From Hetaerina americana (lineage: Eukaryota > Arthropoda > Insecta > Odonata > Calopterygidae), in contig JAKTNV010000232.1 of assembly GCA_022747635.1 (NCBI GenBank), forward strand, positions 1-64,000: DNA of 64,000 bases. The letters run 5' to 3'. The translations under genes and the position numbers were made by a program. The first letter of the stretch is position 1. Each line of letters starts with the position of its first letter. Under the pieces are notes generated by a model. The model was not told the origin of the DNA. It did no database searches and worked only from the letters and a program-made list of their open reading frames with translations. This document shows, in pieces, positions 25,550 through 55,300 of this stretch.

Positions 25550-26100
25550 GTGAAAGGTAGAAAAGTGAGTGGGGTGCATGGCATATTAAGAGGTGATGGA
25601 TTGTCGAAGGCCGCAATAGAAGGGAGAATTACGAGCAGAGAAAGGATAAGAATAAGCTTTTTACAGATCGTGAAGGCGGGTAGAAGTTAGGATTAAAACC
25701 ATAAACACAGTAGTAGGTTTGGTAGGTGATGGCAGAGTCCACCCAGTACTAAGCGCGACGGCATGTGAAATTCATGCATCAGGGTATGGGGGCCAGTTCC
25801 TTTCCCTGTGCCGATTATGGTTTACTAGGAAGACATGGTACCCGAAAAATCACATAGCTTGGGTGGAGCTGCAGGTGCCCAGAGTGCCTTGCCCGGGAAT
25901 CGAACCCGGGACCCTCCGGTCAGTAGTCCAACGCTCTACCCCTTGGACTACCGCGACCCACGATTAAAGTAATAAATAGAATTCAGACAAAAAAGGTGGA
26001 AATGTAATGAGAAGATGATTGTCGTTATGGGCCATTCTAAATCCACCCTTCATAGGTGAAATACCTGGAATGAATGTGTAAATAACTATGACTTTATAAT
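25550..26100 (+). mobile_element. LINE C-terminal and 3' tail, split by the SINE
   Basis: Bases 25550-25710 read GILRGDGLSKAAIEGRIT, the GLLK.VIEGR block of insect LINEs. After the SINE, 25960-26078 continue into a tail (aatccacccttcataggtgaa) similar to the tails at 5.23, 14.5, 28.5 and 61.4 kb. Confidence 0.6.
25712..25960 (-). mobile_element. tRNA-derived SINE, family S1, minus strand, nested in a LINE tail
   Basis: Read on the minus strand, the head holds an A-box-like tagtccaaggggtagagcg, ttggactactgaccggag and a perfect B-box ggttcgattcc (25896-25906). The body repeats aagctatgtgatttttcggg and ccctgatgcatgaatttcac of the 6.3 kb copy. The 5' and 3' ends cannot pair as an acceptor stem, so it is a SINE rather than a tRNA. 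It sits between two parts of a plus-strand LINE fragment, flanked by gattaaaac / gattaaagt, a possible degraded target duplication. Confidence 0.8.
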
Positions 26101-26739
26101 ATATTATTGAATCGTGATAATTCGATGTTTATTAGAAATAAATAAAATAATAATAGTTGACATTATTGTCAATAATTATAAGATAAATTTATTGTCCTTA
26201 AGCTGTTCATTGTTTCGAAAAAAACGTAACTTTATGCTTAAAATTTGTAAAAGGGTTGACTTGACCATTTGACATTAAGAATAAAATAAATAACGAGCCA
26301 ATTATTTTAGCAAGCATAATGCTGGCTGCTCCGGAGGTTGATGAGATCGAATTCCAACTCAGCCACTGACATTGCTAAACCTCTAATCAAGCTCCAGCAG
26401 CGATCACTGCTTGGACGAAAAATAATCCATACCCTACCGTCCCGATTCGTCGTGAACTTCTCTAATGCTCACCACGCAGTAGGAAAACCCGGAAATATTA
26501 TCATTGTAAACACAGGCGTTATAATTGTGACGGAATTTTTTTTTCATTGCAATGCGTAAATCATTCGAGCCGCAGGCGCAACGGTTTCAAGGCCTGAGGC
26601 GGCATTAGTAGGTAGTACGTGCACAGAGAATTTATTGTCTCTGTTCATTATGAATTGCTGAATAAGAAGACATACGAAGTCACAGCGGCGCTATATGTAT
26701 GTGTGTGTGTGTGTACATAAATATATATCAATGATATAG

Positions 26740-26888
26740 AAGCACTCACGATAGCAATATGGGTGGCACAATAGAACACAAAAATATTAATAGAAAATAC
26801 GTAAAAGGACACTCACATTCCAGAAAGTTTAACCGTTAGACCTTCTCTGAGGCCTTCTTCAGGTCAGACTCTCAGATCAAATTCTCAG

Positions 26889-26890
<2 letters not shown>
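26740..26890 (-). mobile_element. Probable Penelope-like element end next to an AT microsatellite
   Basis: The minus strand contains gacctgaagaaggcctcaga, then gaaggtctaacggttaaac. CTGAAGA (26862 to 26856) fits the CUGANGA core of hammerhead motifs carried at Penelope-like element ends, although the expected GAAA is degraded. Followed by a long (AT)n tract at 26892-26949. Confidence 0.4.

Positions 26891-26891
<1 letters not shown>

Positions 26892-26950
<59 letters not shown>
26892..26950. repeat. (AT)n microsatellite
   Basis: Uninterrupted AT repeats following a Penelope-like end; a shorter (GT)n tract lies at about 26697-26713. Confidence 0.95.
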
Positions 26951-26951
<1 letters not shown>

Positions 26952-28305
26952 CATTAGTTTACAGGAGGGTTTTTATAAAGAAAAAGGTGTGACCCCATAC
27001 TTTATTTCCCTTTACTTTCCTCGATAACTTACTCACGGAATATACTCGAGCAAAGTTACTCGTATTCGTTCGTATTAAATTGACAGCTTTTAATCATGCT
27101 GGAGGCAAACAAAACCCAGTCGGGGGAGGGGTGGATGCAGGAAGCGCAAGAAAAGTGCGATAAAACAGCAGATATGTGAATACACACGGAAAGCACTCGA
27201 ATTTCAAACGATGAACGCTGCAAAATATGCCGTTTTTATAAGCTGATTTCTTACCTCAGTGCAGGGAAGGGCCGATTTTCGACTGGACAACTGAAAGCAG
27301 GATTGAGATTACGGTGTGATGTTACGTAAGGTCATGGTTGGAAAACGTGAAAAATTGCGATGCGCGCGATGGCAATGGCAGTGTGAAATGACCAAAAATG
27401 TTTGCCGTGATTCACGGACGGGCACTAAATGCTTGTTGGAGCAATGCTAATCAGAGACTAGTATTTATCCCGCTGCTTTTCCCTTCCTTCAAAACGAAAA
27501 TTGTTCCTGATTCGCTTAGGTTACTTGATTCCAACGCGTCAAGAGAATTTACACAGCAGACCAAGTGTAAGCATTATCGGGGGACGATAAATTTGCGGGG
27601 CTGACAGCAGCGCAATTTAGGGCCACCCATTTTTTGTCATTTAGGCAAATTTGCCTCTAATACTGAAATCACGACATCTCTTTTTGATTTTGCTTCAATT
27701 TATGGCTCTACGGCGAATATTTCGAATGGAGTCCCTCGTCAGTGGCCGCATTCTGTGATGTGAGGTTGTGGATTCGTTGAAGGAATTACTGGTAATATTC
27801 CAAAGAAACTGCGGTAGATGCCGTAACAGTAACTTTCAACGGAGTCATCCACTAATATGCATTTCAATGCAACATTTGCAGAGTGTAAAAATCATTCGCC
27901 TTGACCGAGGATATTACTGGTAATGTGTAAAAAAACGAAATCAAAGAGCAAATGCATCGATTCACATATACTTTCTTGAGTAGAATGCATTCATTTATAT
28001 AATTGTTTTAACTAAGAAATGAAATTTTATTTATATGCCGGAAAAAGAAAATAAGAATTACCAGGGGTTTCTGGACCACATAAGGTATAGTAACACTAGC
28101 AATAAATACGGAAGTAAGTCGAAGGCGGTCGCGATAATATTAGGAAATCGAAATAAAATCCATCACATTTTTAATAATATCATTCCAATTACTCGTATAT
28201 GTCCTTTGGAGAAATGTAAATATTGCGTAGCAATTAAGCAGGCTTCTCCTATTTTAACAACGTTAGAAAACACAGAAATAGCAACATCTTAATTCGCTAT
28301 ATCAA
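26951..28305. other. No recognised gene
   Basis: Unassigned; short open frames only (for example 27398-27604 and 28035-28292), without family motifs. Confidence 0.45.
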
Positions 28306-28309
28306 TACA

Positions 28310-28560
28310 AAAAATACTGCATTTTACAAGCAGAAGATAATACGAGGCAGTGGGTTGTTGGAAACGGAGATCGAGGATAGGAATGACGAGAGACAGGAAT
28401 TATTTGGAGCTAAAAAACGGTTTGATGTAATACGAATACGATGTTAGGGTACATAGTATCGTGTTAGGAGGGGATTTTAAGTGAAGCAGTGTTTAGTAAC
28501 TGGTAACATATAAATCTACCCTGACTGGTGAATTACTTTCTATAATAATAAAATCAGATA
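28310..28560 (+). mobile_element. LINE C-terminal remnant and 3' tail, plus strand
   Basis: Reads IIRGSGLLETEIEDRND, then degraded sequence, ending in a tail aaatctaccctgactggtga and a TAA-rich end (28512-28553). It sits tail to tail with the minus-strand LINE that follows. Confidence 0.55.
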
Positions 28561-28574
28561 CTAGGTCAAGAGGT

Positions 28575-29330
28575 CAGTGTGGGGAACGGCATTCTACATG
28601 TATGGTCAGCCTACCTCAAATGACCTAGCTGGGGAATGCCTACGAATTCTTAAGGACATCATAAACGCTAGTTATCAATCCGAGGTTTGGTTCATATCAG
28701 CTCTTTCGACTACCCTTTTCCTTGCCAATCTCTTCATCCCCTCATTGCTGCTCGTGCCGACAATTTCCATGAACTGTTTCAAGCAGTTCATCCCATTCCT
28801 TCCCCTTTAATTCTTCCCGATATTTCCTTCAACTATGGTTTTCTGTAAGCTCTCGTGCCTCCGGATGTGCCCAATTAATTTCTTTCTTCTTCTTGTGAGT
28901 ACTATTTATTTGTTGCTCAGTCTATTCATTTTATCTTCGGCATTATTCTATTTCAATCACCTCCAATAACTACTGCTCTAATTGGCCAAGTGTTCCATCT
29001 ATAAAAAGATGGACTCCATGCGTAAGTTGTAACGAAACGCTTCCTTATGTCCTTGCCATTAAGGTTGTTACTTCAGTTAGAAAACCTTATTCTCAATTCC
29101 TATTCTGTTTTCTACATCCCCCTTGTTTCTGCCGACACCAGTAATCCTGCTGCCTCAATAGCAAAGCTCTTCCACTTGTACGTACCAATGTGTTTGCACC
29201 TTACCTTACTTGAAGATTATCTTTCCCGCTGCGACTTTAACTTAATTTTAACCATGTCTATCCTGAAGTTCTCAAAGGGACACCTGTCTCAAAAGGACCT
29301 CCCAAGGGCATCTACCCACCCACCTTAAAA
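28575..29330 (-). mobile_element. LINE reverse-transcriptase C-terminal region, minus strand
   Basis: From high to low coordinate the minus strand gives KRFVTTYAWSPSFYRWNT (the Y.WS.LLYG.ETWT motif), then IGHIRRHESLQKTIVEGNI, then, after a frameshift, ELKGKEWDELLETVHGNC. The block order fits the RT C-terminus of insect non-LTR elements. The plus-strand open frames are shadows. Confidence 0.7.
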
Positions 29331-29499
29331 GGAAAAACGCCATACGGTCTCCCAAGCATTTGGGCCACAATTGTGAAACTTCCGCGTGGTAAATAGACAG
29401 TCAATCGCGTGGCTTTTGTGGTCCCCTGTTCATAAAGCTGGCATCGTTTCTCCAGATCGGAAACATGGTGGAAACGATTGAGGGATGTTCGCCTCCCAT

Positions 29500-30060
29500 C
29501 AACATATCGTCACCACCCCCCGCCCAAGGCCACGCGCCCCATCTCATCCTCGCTCCTGAAGAAAATAAGAAACCGTCTCGAAATTGCCGTATAAAAAAAA
29601 CACTCACGCACACTAATCAGTCGCCCCGTGAAACCACGACCGCCGCCGCGGGTTACTTGTCCCACTGAGAGTGGGTACCCGTTTCGGGTCATTTACTCTC
29701 GTCTCCGTGTGGGATGCGAAATGCCCGGCGCCGGCGAGCGAGGCAAAGGTGGTAGAGCAGCAGTTCGCTTACGTCAAATCATTCAGCCGAGAGAACCGCA
29801 GAGGCTAGGCACCGGAGAGGGATGCAGGGGAAGAGAGAGAGAAAAAGGTTAGGAGGGAGGTGGAGGGGGGTTGGGAGGGAGAAGAGGACGGAGGAGGCGA
29901 CAAGGGGGAGTGGAGGTCGGGGGTTTAGGCGGGGGAAGGAAGGGGTGGAAGAGAGGATGGGGGGGGGGGGCGACGGGCGGGCGGATTGGGGGAAGGGGCG
30001 CTCGGGAGGAGGGTAGAGAAGAGTGGTGAGGGTATGCTCGTATGTGTGTCGGCACATAAT
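29500..30060 (+). promoter_or_regulatory. Candidate CpG-rich promoter / first-exon region of fray
   Basis: GC- and CpG-rich sequence begins about 1.7 kb upstream of the ATG. It includes cgccgccgcg near 29641, cccggcgccggcg near 29722 and a purine-rich G tract with an unbroken G run around 29959-29970. The acceptor at 31041 requires an upstream non-coding (or coding) exon, and this is the most promoter-like stretch nearby. No TATA box or specific start site can be fixed by eye. Possible donors lie at aaag|gtggta (about 29747) and aaaag|gttagg (about 29848); neither is proven. Confidence 0.35.
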
Positions 30061-31180
30061 ACGGCTCCAAACTTGCTTCCGCAGTTACGTAAGGTGAACT
30101 TGTGTATGTCGGCTGCCCTAATAAAAACCTATGAGTGCTAAAATGCACGTTCCACGAAATACACGTACTATGAAAATGAGTCGCGGCCTCCGCGACTTTG
30201 ATTATTTTCTCACGCGGACATTATCCGCTTGTCGTGCGAGTACTTCGCATGTGCCTGTGGGTGTTTGAAATCGGTGAAAATACTCCTCGAGGAAGACTGA
30301 TGCGAATGGCCAGGTCTGGAGATTTTGGCTTTGCGCATATCATTCGCCTTCTCTTGTCCCGTGTCTCATCATTTGGATGCTTGGGTTTATGAATGCTTAA
30401 GAGTATGAATTGGGACGGCGAGCACTTCACGAATACGCAACATGTAGATAAGTCTAGCCGAGGTTCTTTGTATTGTCCTGATGCCTATCTGAAGCGCAAA
30501 CACGGGTTTGTGTACATAAAAGGTGATGCCAGGAACTTTAATTGTCGCTCATTGACGTGCCCTACCAACCGGCATTGTGCTTCTTTTAATTGATGGCAAG
30601 CCCCTAAAAGATGAACACGTATCCAATTTTACATGGCATCACATATGTACTGCGTCAACTTTCCGCGCTTGTCTTATGCCCTTTAACTGAAAATTCGCAT
30701 ATTTCCATGTTTTATTACCCTCGCAATGGAATTTGATCCCCTCAGCTAATGGCCTAAGATTCGTGTATTTCGGTTAACTGCATACTTGATAAGTAAATGA
30801 AGAAGGTGAGAAATTATGTAAATTTTCTCAGATTTCTAAATTAAAGGCATAAATTCACGATCAAAAATTTGTAAAATAAATTTAAATCTGAATCTAGAAA
30901 ATTTCTGTTCCCTGATAGCCCTTCATTTTCTTTAAGAATTCACCTCGTGAGCCTTGCGCCGCATTGTTGACGTTATTTAAAATCATTTTCTGTTGAAAGA
31001 GTTATCCAATATTTGAACTCATCTCATTTTTTTCATTGCAGGAAAATTTCTCCCGGGATTCTGCCCCCAGGGTCGCCCGGGATATTTCGAAGGAAAACTT
31101 CCTCCACGGATCCGTCTCCCCCGTTTTCAACTTACCCGCGATCCGCCAGAGTGAGCATTGGTAATATCCTTGCCCACAAG

Positions 31181-48605
<17,425 letters not shown>

Positions 48606-50292
48606 CAAGTGGTGTGATGTGGCGACCTATGACTTGGAAAAAAACTGGTGCTTCGTAGTGGGCAAGAGATGATTACGTTACATTGGGGGGACAGTTTTGT
48701 TGCTTGTGCCCTGTTGTGAGATCCCCCATGCCAATGCTGCCGCCACCAACACCTCTGACCACTCGACCTGCCTCCCTCAAATGCCCTCCCTTGGTGGAAA
48801 GGTAACTTTTGACCTCCGGCCTGTACATCTCTCCCCTCTATCCCCGTCTCTCTCTCTCTCTCCCTCCAACTCCACCTGACTGGATGCACTGCCTTACACT
48901 GTGACATCCATTAGGGACCAACCTAAACCTCATCAAATATCCATTGCCTCTTCACTCTGGAAGACCCTGATGGAAAACTCAGGCCGCTCAAATTTTCCAT
49001 AGAATACCATGCCGTGTTTGGATTTCAAAATTTGTGGTAGTAACCCTAATTGTCGAGGAAGAAACAAAATGTAAAACAGTGGATATTGAGGAAATGTTAC
49101 AGTTAGGCAATTCATTCACCATTTATACTTTCCGGAATTGCTTGTAAGACATTTCTTTTTTGGTATAGACTGCCCTAGAATGCACATAATGCCCTCTTAT
49201 GGTGCCTGTAAATGCTTCCAGGATTTTTAGTGAGATAAAGGTGAGTGGTTTTTTTCAAGAGTGGAGACAAGGAATCTCAAATGTCATCTGAACTACATTC
49301 CCGCTGGGAGGGAAGGAGGAAGGGATCTTAATTATAAATGTAGTTATAAGTGAAATGCCTTGTTAAAACAGGAGCCCTTATTTTGGAGCAAAGACCTTCA
49401 GTGCTTGGTTTTTTATAATGCAAATCTATTCTTTATTTTGTGTATGAAAGTGGCAATAATTACTCCTTGACTTAAAAAAGCATTGATAGTGAGCTGGTTA
49501 TGCATTTTAAAGGGATTGCTTAGGGGCGCATGGCCTTCTGGTCTAGGTGGTATTAAATCCTCATACAACTGTAATGTATCATTGCCAGCTGGGTTTTGGA
49601 TGTGTGATGAGTTGAGAACAGGGACTTCTTCGCTCTTAATGATGTCAATGAGATTGTGATAGCCAAGTACTTAAAATGAAACAATTAAATATGAAGCAGT
49701 TTATCAAAGAGGCCTTGTAGATGCTATTGTCACATGTATTAGGGTGGGAATATGAAGGCTGGGACTAACAGTGGTTGAGAGCAGTTTTATGAGTTGCATT
49801 ATTCACTTTGCAGAACCAAGCAACCTAAGTTATGTACTGGTTTTGTTGGATTTCCTTTGTGACGAGCCATTGTGCTTTGGTGGTCAGTAGACTCCTAGTG
49901 CCATGAGCTTGCTTGCAAAAATCCATGTTAAATTTATCTTTTATTTATGAATACTGTAATACTTTGTAGCATATGAAAAAAATTCTCTGATTGGTGGACG
50001 TGTTTAGTGCTATCCACATTTGTATATTGTGTATATATACAAATTTAGCTGCTGTCCAGAATGTATTCTTTATTTATTTTTGTGGGATTCCCCAAACTTT
50101 CGTATTTTGCTTGGAGGATACAGTGAATTGCAGTGATAGATTTGGAAATGCCTGTCCATTACAGTTTAAGCATTTGGAAGCTGTGTCATTACTCTCCAGC
50201 TATATATTATTTTGTGAAAACTTGCATATCCATAAAGTAGATTTCTTCAGCGGTGGATGTATAGACCCTTAAAAAAAGTGGCCTTAATTACA

Positions 50293-50298
50293 AATAAA
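50293..50298 (+). terminator. Candidate proximal polyadenylation signal (AATAAA) for fray
   Basis: First canonical hexamer after the stop codon, 1.7 kb downstream, followed within about 40 nt by a T/GT-rich stretch (ttctgattttgtatttg). No transcript support. Confidence 0.35.
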
Positions 50299-52349
50299 CG
50301 TGGAAATGCTTCTGATTTTGTATTTGAATATATATATATCCATGCCCTTTGTCATGCCTTTTCTGATACATGAGGCAGCATTGGGGAAAGATTGGTAGAT
50401 GTAATATTAGGTGACTGTCTTTAATGGTTTCCTCAATGTTGCTCTTATTCAGTACTTTGAATTCGGTTTCAACGAGAGGGATGCATGGTGCAAATATTAC
50501 AGAATTTATTTTGTAACTGCTTCATTTATTTGCACAACTATTGTATTTGTGACAGAGATAAGGTGATGATGGTGTAGGTCCCTTAAGAATGAAGTCTTGC
50601 CATGATGTAATTCAACGAGAAATTTACCTTTAGCTTTCATCTGAAACTTGAGTAGAAGTACGAATTTAGTATAATGTTCCTTTTTTTTAATACATGAGGA
50701 ACAGAAATGATGCTAAGTTTCTTAGGAAATGGTTTTTATTAGAGCAGCTTGAGCATCATTGAGTACAAAGTTTGGAAATCTAGCTTTTAATTTGGTAAAC
50801 TAAGTGATTTATTGGTCGAGTGAAAGCTTGTGGTAGATTTCAGCATGTTTTCCAAAACTGTAGGAGGTTAAGCGCAGATGAAAACTATCTTTTGTCATAT
50901 TATAAAAATGCAGAATGGGAATATTGCAGTTGAAGCAGCTAGAGAATATGCCATACTTGACTGGTTTAAATGAACCAATTCATCTAAGGTTGTGTGTAAA
51001 ATGAAAGAATTTGTATCTCAATGGATGTAGCCTAGGTTTCATAACTGTAATATTATGATAATGTTTAACCAAATGTAGAAATTGTATGCAGTATGATGAG
51101 TTTGATCATACAGATTATTAGCCTGGACACCACCATGTTTAACTAAGGTTAATGGTCACTTCCAAATATGGGTTGTGGAAAGGGATGTTGATAGTGAGAC
51201 CAGGATTCTAATTCATATAAGCACCCATCCCATTACCCCTTTTTTTGGGCATCAAAGGAAAGAAAAACTCGTGAATAAGCAGAATTGTTAAGTTTTAATG
51301 GAGGAAAATAAATTTGTTTAAACATTTGCTGTAGCAAACGAAATATTGTAGAGAATCATCTTAATCAATAACAATATTAACAATTGCTAATGAATGGAAA
51401 AATTGCTACAGTCCCACTCTTTCAAAATTACTGTGTGCTAGAAGAAATTTTGATTCAGAAATCGCGGGTTGAGAATATCTTGGGAGAATGTATCTATGAG
51501 ATAGAAAAATTTTTTTTTACTGACATAATTTTCATCATTCGTGCAATTGCTGCATATGGAGGGACAGGCGTTTTTAAAAAAGAAGCCCTAGTTTGCCAAA
51601 TGATGCCATCTTCACAATCATCCTGTTTATAGATATTGTAGCATCATTTGAGACAGGTTCAGGAGGATGAATTGTATTCCTGATTGCCTATAAATATGGG
51701 CAAAGGTATTTGAGAAATCTGAACTTGTGTAGTGTATGTTCGCGTTTACTGGACAGTAATCTGCGGGAAACAGTTGATGCACAGTGGTCATTCAGTCTGG
51801 AAAGTGTGGAAAGTCAGTAAAAGCTCTCTTATGTCTTCAAAATTGGAAGTAAATGTGGAAAAGGGCTGATTATTTTGAAAAAGTTGGGAATTGTGTATTC
51901 AATACAGGAACTCTCAGTGCAGACATTGTTTATTTTGGTTTTGAGGAGTGTTCATGATTGCCATTACTCATCAAGGATACAGGACCTGAAAAAACAGCAA
52001 AGTTACAGTAGAACATTGGTGATACCAATGTAACACGTAGGGAAGATCCATGGGAATACCAAATCAGTTTCCAAGCAAACATTAGATCACATTCTTGGAA
52101 AAGAACAGTATGTTCACCAGGAAAAGTAAGGAATGGGAATCTTGAAAATGAGTGTTATTGTACATTGCTTAATATATTTGGTATTGAAATCTGTGGAGGG
52201 AGCCGCAGGGTCATTTATTGTGGGCAAAGTGGGCATCTGCTGTCTTTGGGTTATTTTTTGAGCATTGATATTTCAGATTCTCTTCAAGTGGGAATAGATA
52301 TTTGGTCTTGCTTGCCATAACACCCTTGCTGCTATCCCCTCGTATAAGC

Positions 52350-52398
52350 AAAGCGAGATTTGTTGAGGCAAGCTCGCTGGCTCCACAAATCTCGCTTT
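52350..52398. repeat. Hairpin downstream of fray with a 14-bp perfect stem
   Basis: aaagcgagatttgt (52350-52363) pairs with acaaatctcgcttt (52385-52398). The inner part extends the helix with gag/ctc and ca/tg pairs separated by single mismatches. The arms hold CG dinucleotides in an otherwise CG-poor block. Confidence 0.75.
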
Positions 52399-55300
52399 TG
52401 TTGTGAGTTGGTGTTTGTCTACAGTAAGCCAGTCGTAGTTATCAAGTGAGTGATAATGTAAAATAATGTAAGCCTCCACATGTTGCAGGGAAAAATCAGC
52501 ATCATCAATTTTAGGGATTTCATCTCATTTTCACTGTTCGCTCAGCTTATCTGAACGAATCCAGACTATTTCCAGTATTTTGGCTTAGGTTGATGGCTGT
52601 TAAATGGGTACATTTCAAGCTTCAGGATATATTAAACCATGCTGTAAAAAGCTCAATGTTTTGTGAATAGCCAATGTAGAACTTGCCCAGTAGTATGTGT
52701 AATTGTGTGGTTTAATGGAAAGAAGGGGAATCATTAAGTGAGCATGCTTGTTCCTAGTATCGAAACCCAAATTTGCCTTTTTGCTTTTGTATTCAGTGGA
52801 ATACTATCTAAGGCAAAAAAGTTAACCGAATTGCCTCTTTTCTGCTTTAAAATTCAAACAAAATTTGAATCGGGTCATATAAATATTTCTCTTCTTATTC
52901 TCTAATGTTTATGAAAATGCTTCATGTGATTGTAGTTTAATTGCCTGATAATCAGTGGACTGAACAATTCTATCATGGGTGACTCATGTAAGAAGTTGCA
53001 AAGTAAGGAGCAGAGTTTTCGTAACTTTGTATTACCCTGATGATTATGAACTGGAGCAAATTGTGTGCATTACTCCTAAATCATTTTACAGCTACATGCC
53101 CTTAAAAAAATATTTCAGCTGCAAAATATTTCATTTCTTCTGTATCTAAACTGTCAACATAATGAAATTATTGAAAGAGAATTTTGTCAGTTCACATGAT
53201 TGTCATTAGTCCTTCTAATTCAATGTTATCAATATGCCAGAATGATTGATTTTGGGATTGATACAAATTTGGAAAGGTGTTAAATCAAAGCAGAAGAGAG
53301 GAATTCAATACATCGGGTATTGAATTTGTGGCCTATATGGAATAAAATTAACCAAATTTTAACAATAGTGTTAGTTTCAAAATACATAGTGGCTGTTAAT
53401 CAATATGGCTATTATGAATCATAATTCATGTGTGTGGCAACATACTCGTGAGAGCAGTTTGATGAGTGTGCCAATGTAGTATGTGCTGTGTGATCCAAAA
53501 CAGCATTGAAGAAAAATCAAGGAGCGTCAAATGAACTGGAAATAGTTCTAATCACATTCTTTAACTTTTGTTTCTTTGGCATTATTCTTTGATTTGGCTT
53601 TGAATCAATGCTCCCACGTTTACCAGATTTAATTAGCTGACATAAGTTTTTGGGGAAATTGCTGTTGTAATGCTATTTTGTTTGGCACAGGTTGCTTTTC
53701 ATCATGTTATCGAGTGTATTTTGCATTATAACCATGGAAACACAAGTTATTTTTTAAAATGCTGTATGTATTTCCACTTCTGTCTCAAAAAGGACCAAAG
53801 AATTCAAATCGATTGCCTGATTATTGATGATAAAATGCCATGGCTAGTGGGGGCCACTGTGTTGGAGGGACAAATAATGTTAGGAAGGGGGCTAAAGTAG
53901 GTCTTCACATGAATGCTGTGGAAAATGATGGAAGCACAGCCATAGAATCTTGAATATTATTAGAATCAGCGAAAGGATATTGAGTCTCATGATTTAAACT
54001 CTGCATACCTTCATGGCCCCGGAATGAAAGTGTCAAACCATATTGTTTGAGAGAAGCATTCTTTCAATTGCTTTTAGGTAGGAGAGTCAAATACTATGTG
54101 AAAGTGATATAACTAAATTTTCAATGGAATTTTTCATTCCTCTGTACGAATGGTTGTCGTCAAGTAAGAGCAGTGGAAACTATTTACCACCTTGATTAGC
54201 CCTTCTTTGAGTGGTAAAGTTCAATGGAAAACAATTACAAGGGGAGGTGAGATATAATTCCTGAGCCTTATCAGTCCAACAATTTAAGATTTGGCTATTT
54301 GTTCATGCAGAATATATTCTTTGCAAAGAAATGGTTCATCCAAGGCTACTAAAACCCTAGGATTTACATTTCCATATTCTGGAAAATTCATTGTTCCTAG
54401 TTAAGAGAATACAGTAAATTAGGTGTGACCTCTCTCATACTGCTCGTAGGAGTATTCTTTTGAATGTTACACTCTGGGGTTGCATTAAAGTTGAATGATG
54501 AGGGATAACGCAGAAATGTTTCTATTACATAAATTCAGCATTGGATGATTCATTGTTGGTACCAACTTCAAAATTAAGTTTTGCTGATCAGTTGCAGGAT
54601 TTTCTCAACATGTGTGATAAGTTTTAAGTATCAATGGTATCCCAAATACTTGTTCGAATTTCCATCTTGGATCTTGGTTTTCAGAGTCTTAAGACCGCAT
54701 GAATTGTAGAATCTTTGTGTCCAATTGGTAAATGTAATGGCAAATATGCACCTTTAGAGTGACTGATATATTTTGATGTAAACTTGAACCCAGGTCTTTT
54801 CTTTGTGTACACCGAAGGAAGCGACTTTGGGAATGTGGTGGAAGCTGAAATGCCTTGTGAAAATTTATAACAATAGATTTATTGAGATGTATTGTTTGAA
54901 GTAATTTGTAGCCTTGGGCTACATTAAAATTTAGAGGTAGTAATTGTATCAATAATCTTGACATTAACCTGTCATGAGTCGTCAGAGTTTTAATATTTGG
55001 TACATCATTTAAATGGATTGGGTCGCTCAAGTTCTGTAAAATATTGTGATAACCACCATGGTATATTGCAGTATTCCCATTCGTGGGAATCATCAGATAA
55101 TACTGGAATACTTTCATGCTCTCGGTAATGTTAAATATGTGGTCTTTGGTACAGGTTTAACTGCAACATTAAACTATTAAGTTTGACTGGTAAACAATGC
55201 ATGTCTATTCTGGAAGAAATCTTACATTCCTGGAAAACACTGGATTGCGATGGAACGTTTTGGAAAAGGCAAAAATATCATCCAAGCTGACGTGCAATAG

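Noticed and set aside
25870..25957. tRNA gene on the minus strand (good B-box and A-box)
   Set aside because: The acceptor ends do not pair, the anticodon stem is poor, and the sequence continues into a body shared with the copy at 6.3 kb, so it is a SINE.
29779..30148. Pro/Arg/Gly-rich open frames on both strands
   Set aside because: Low-complexity translations of a G-rich purine tract; more likely promoter or untranslated sequence.
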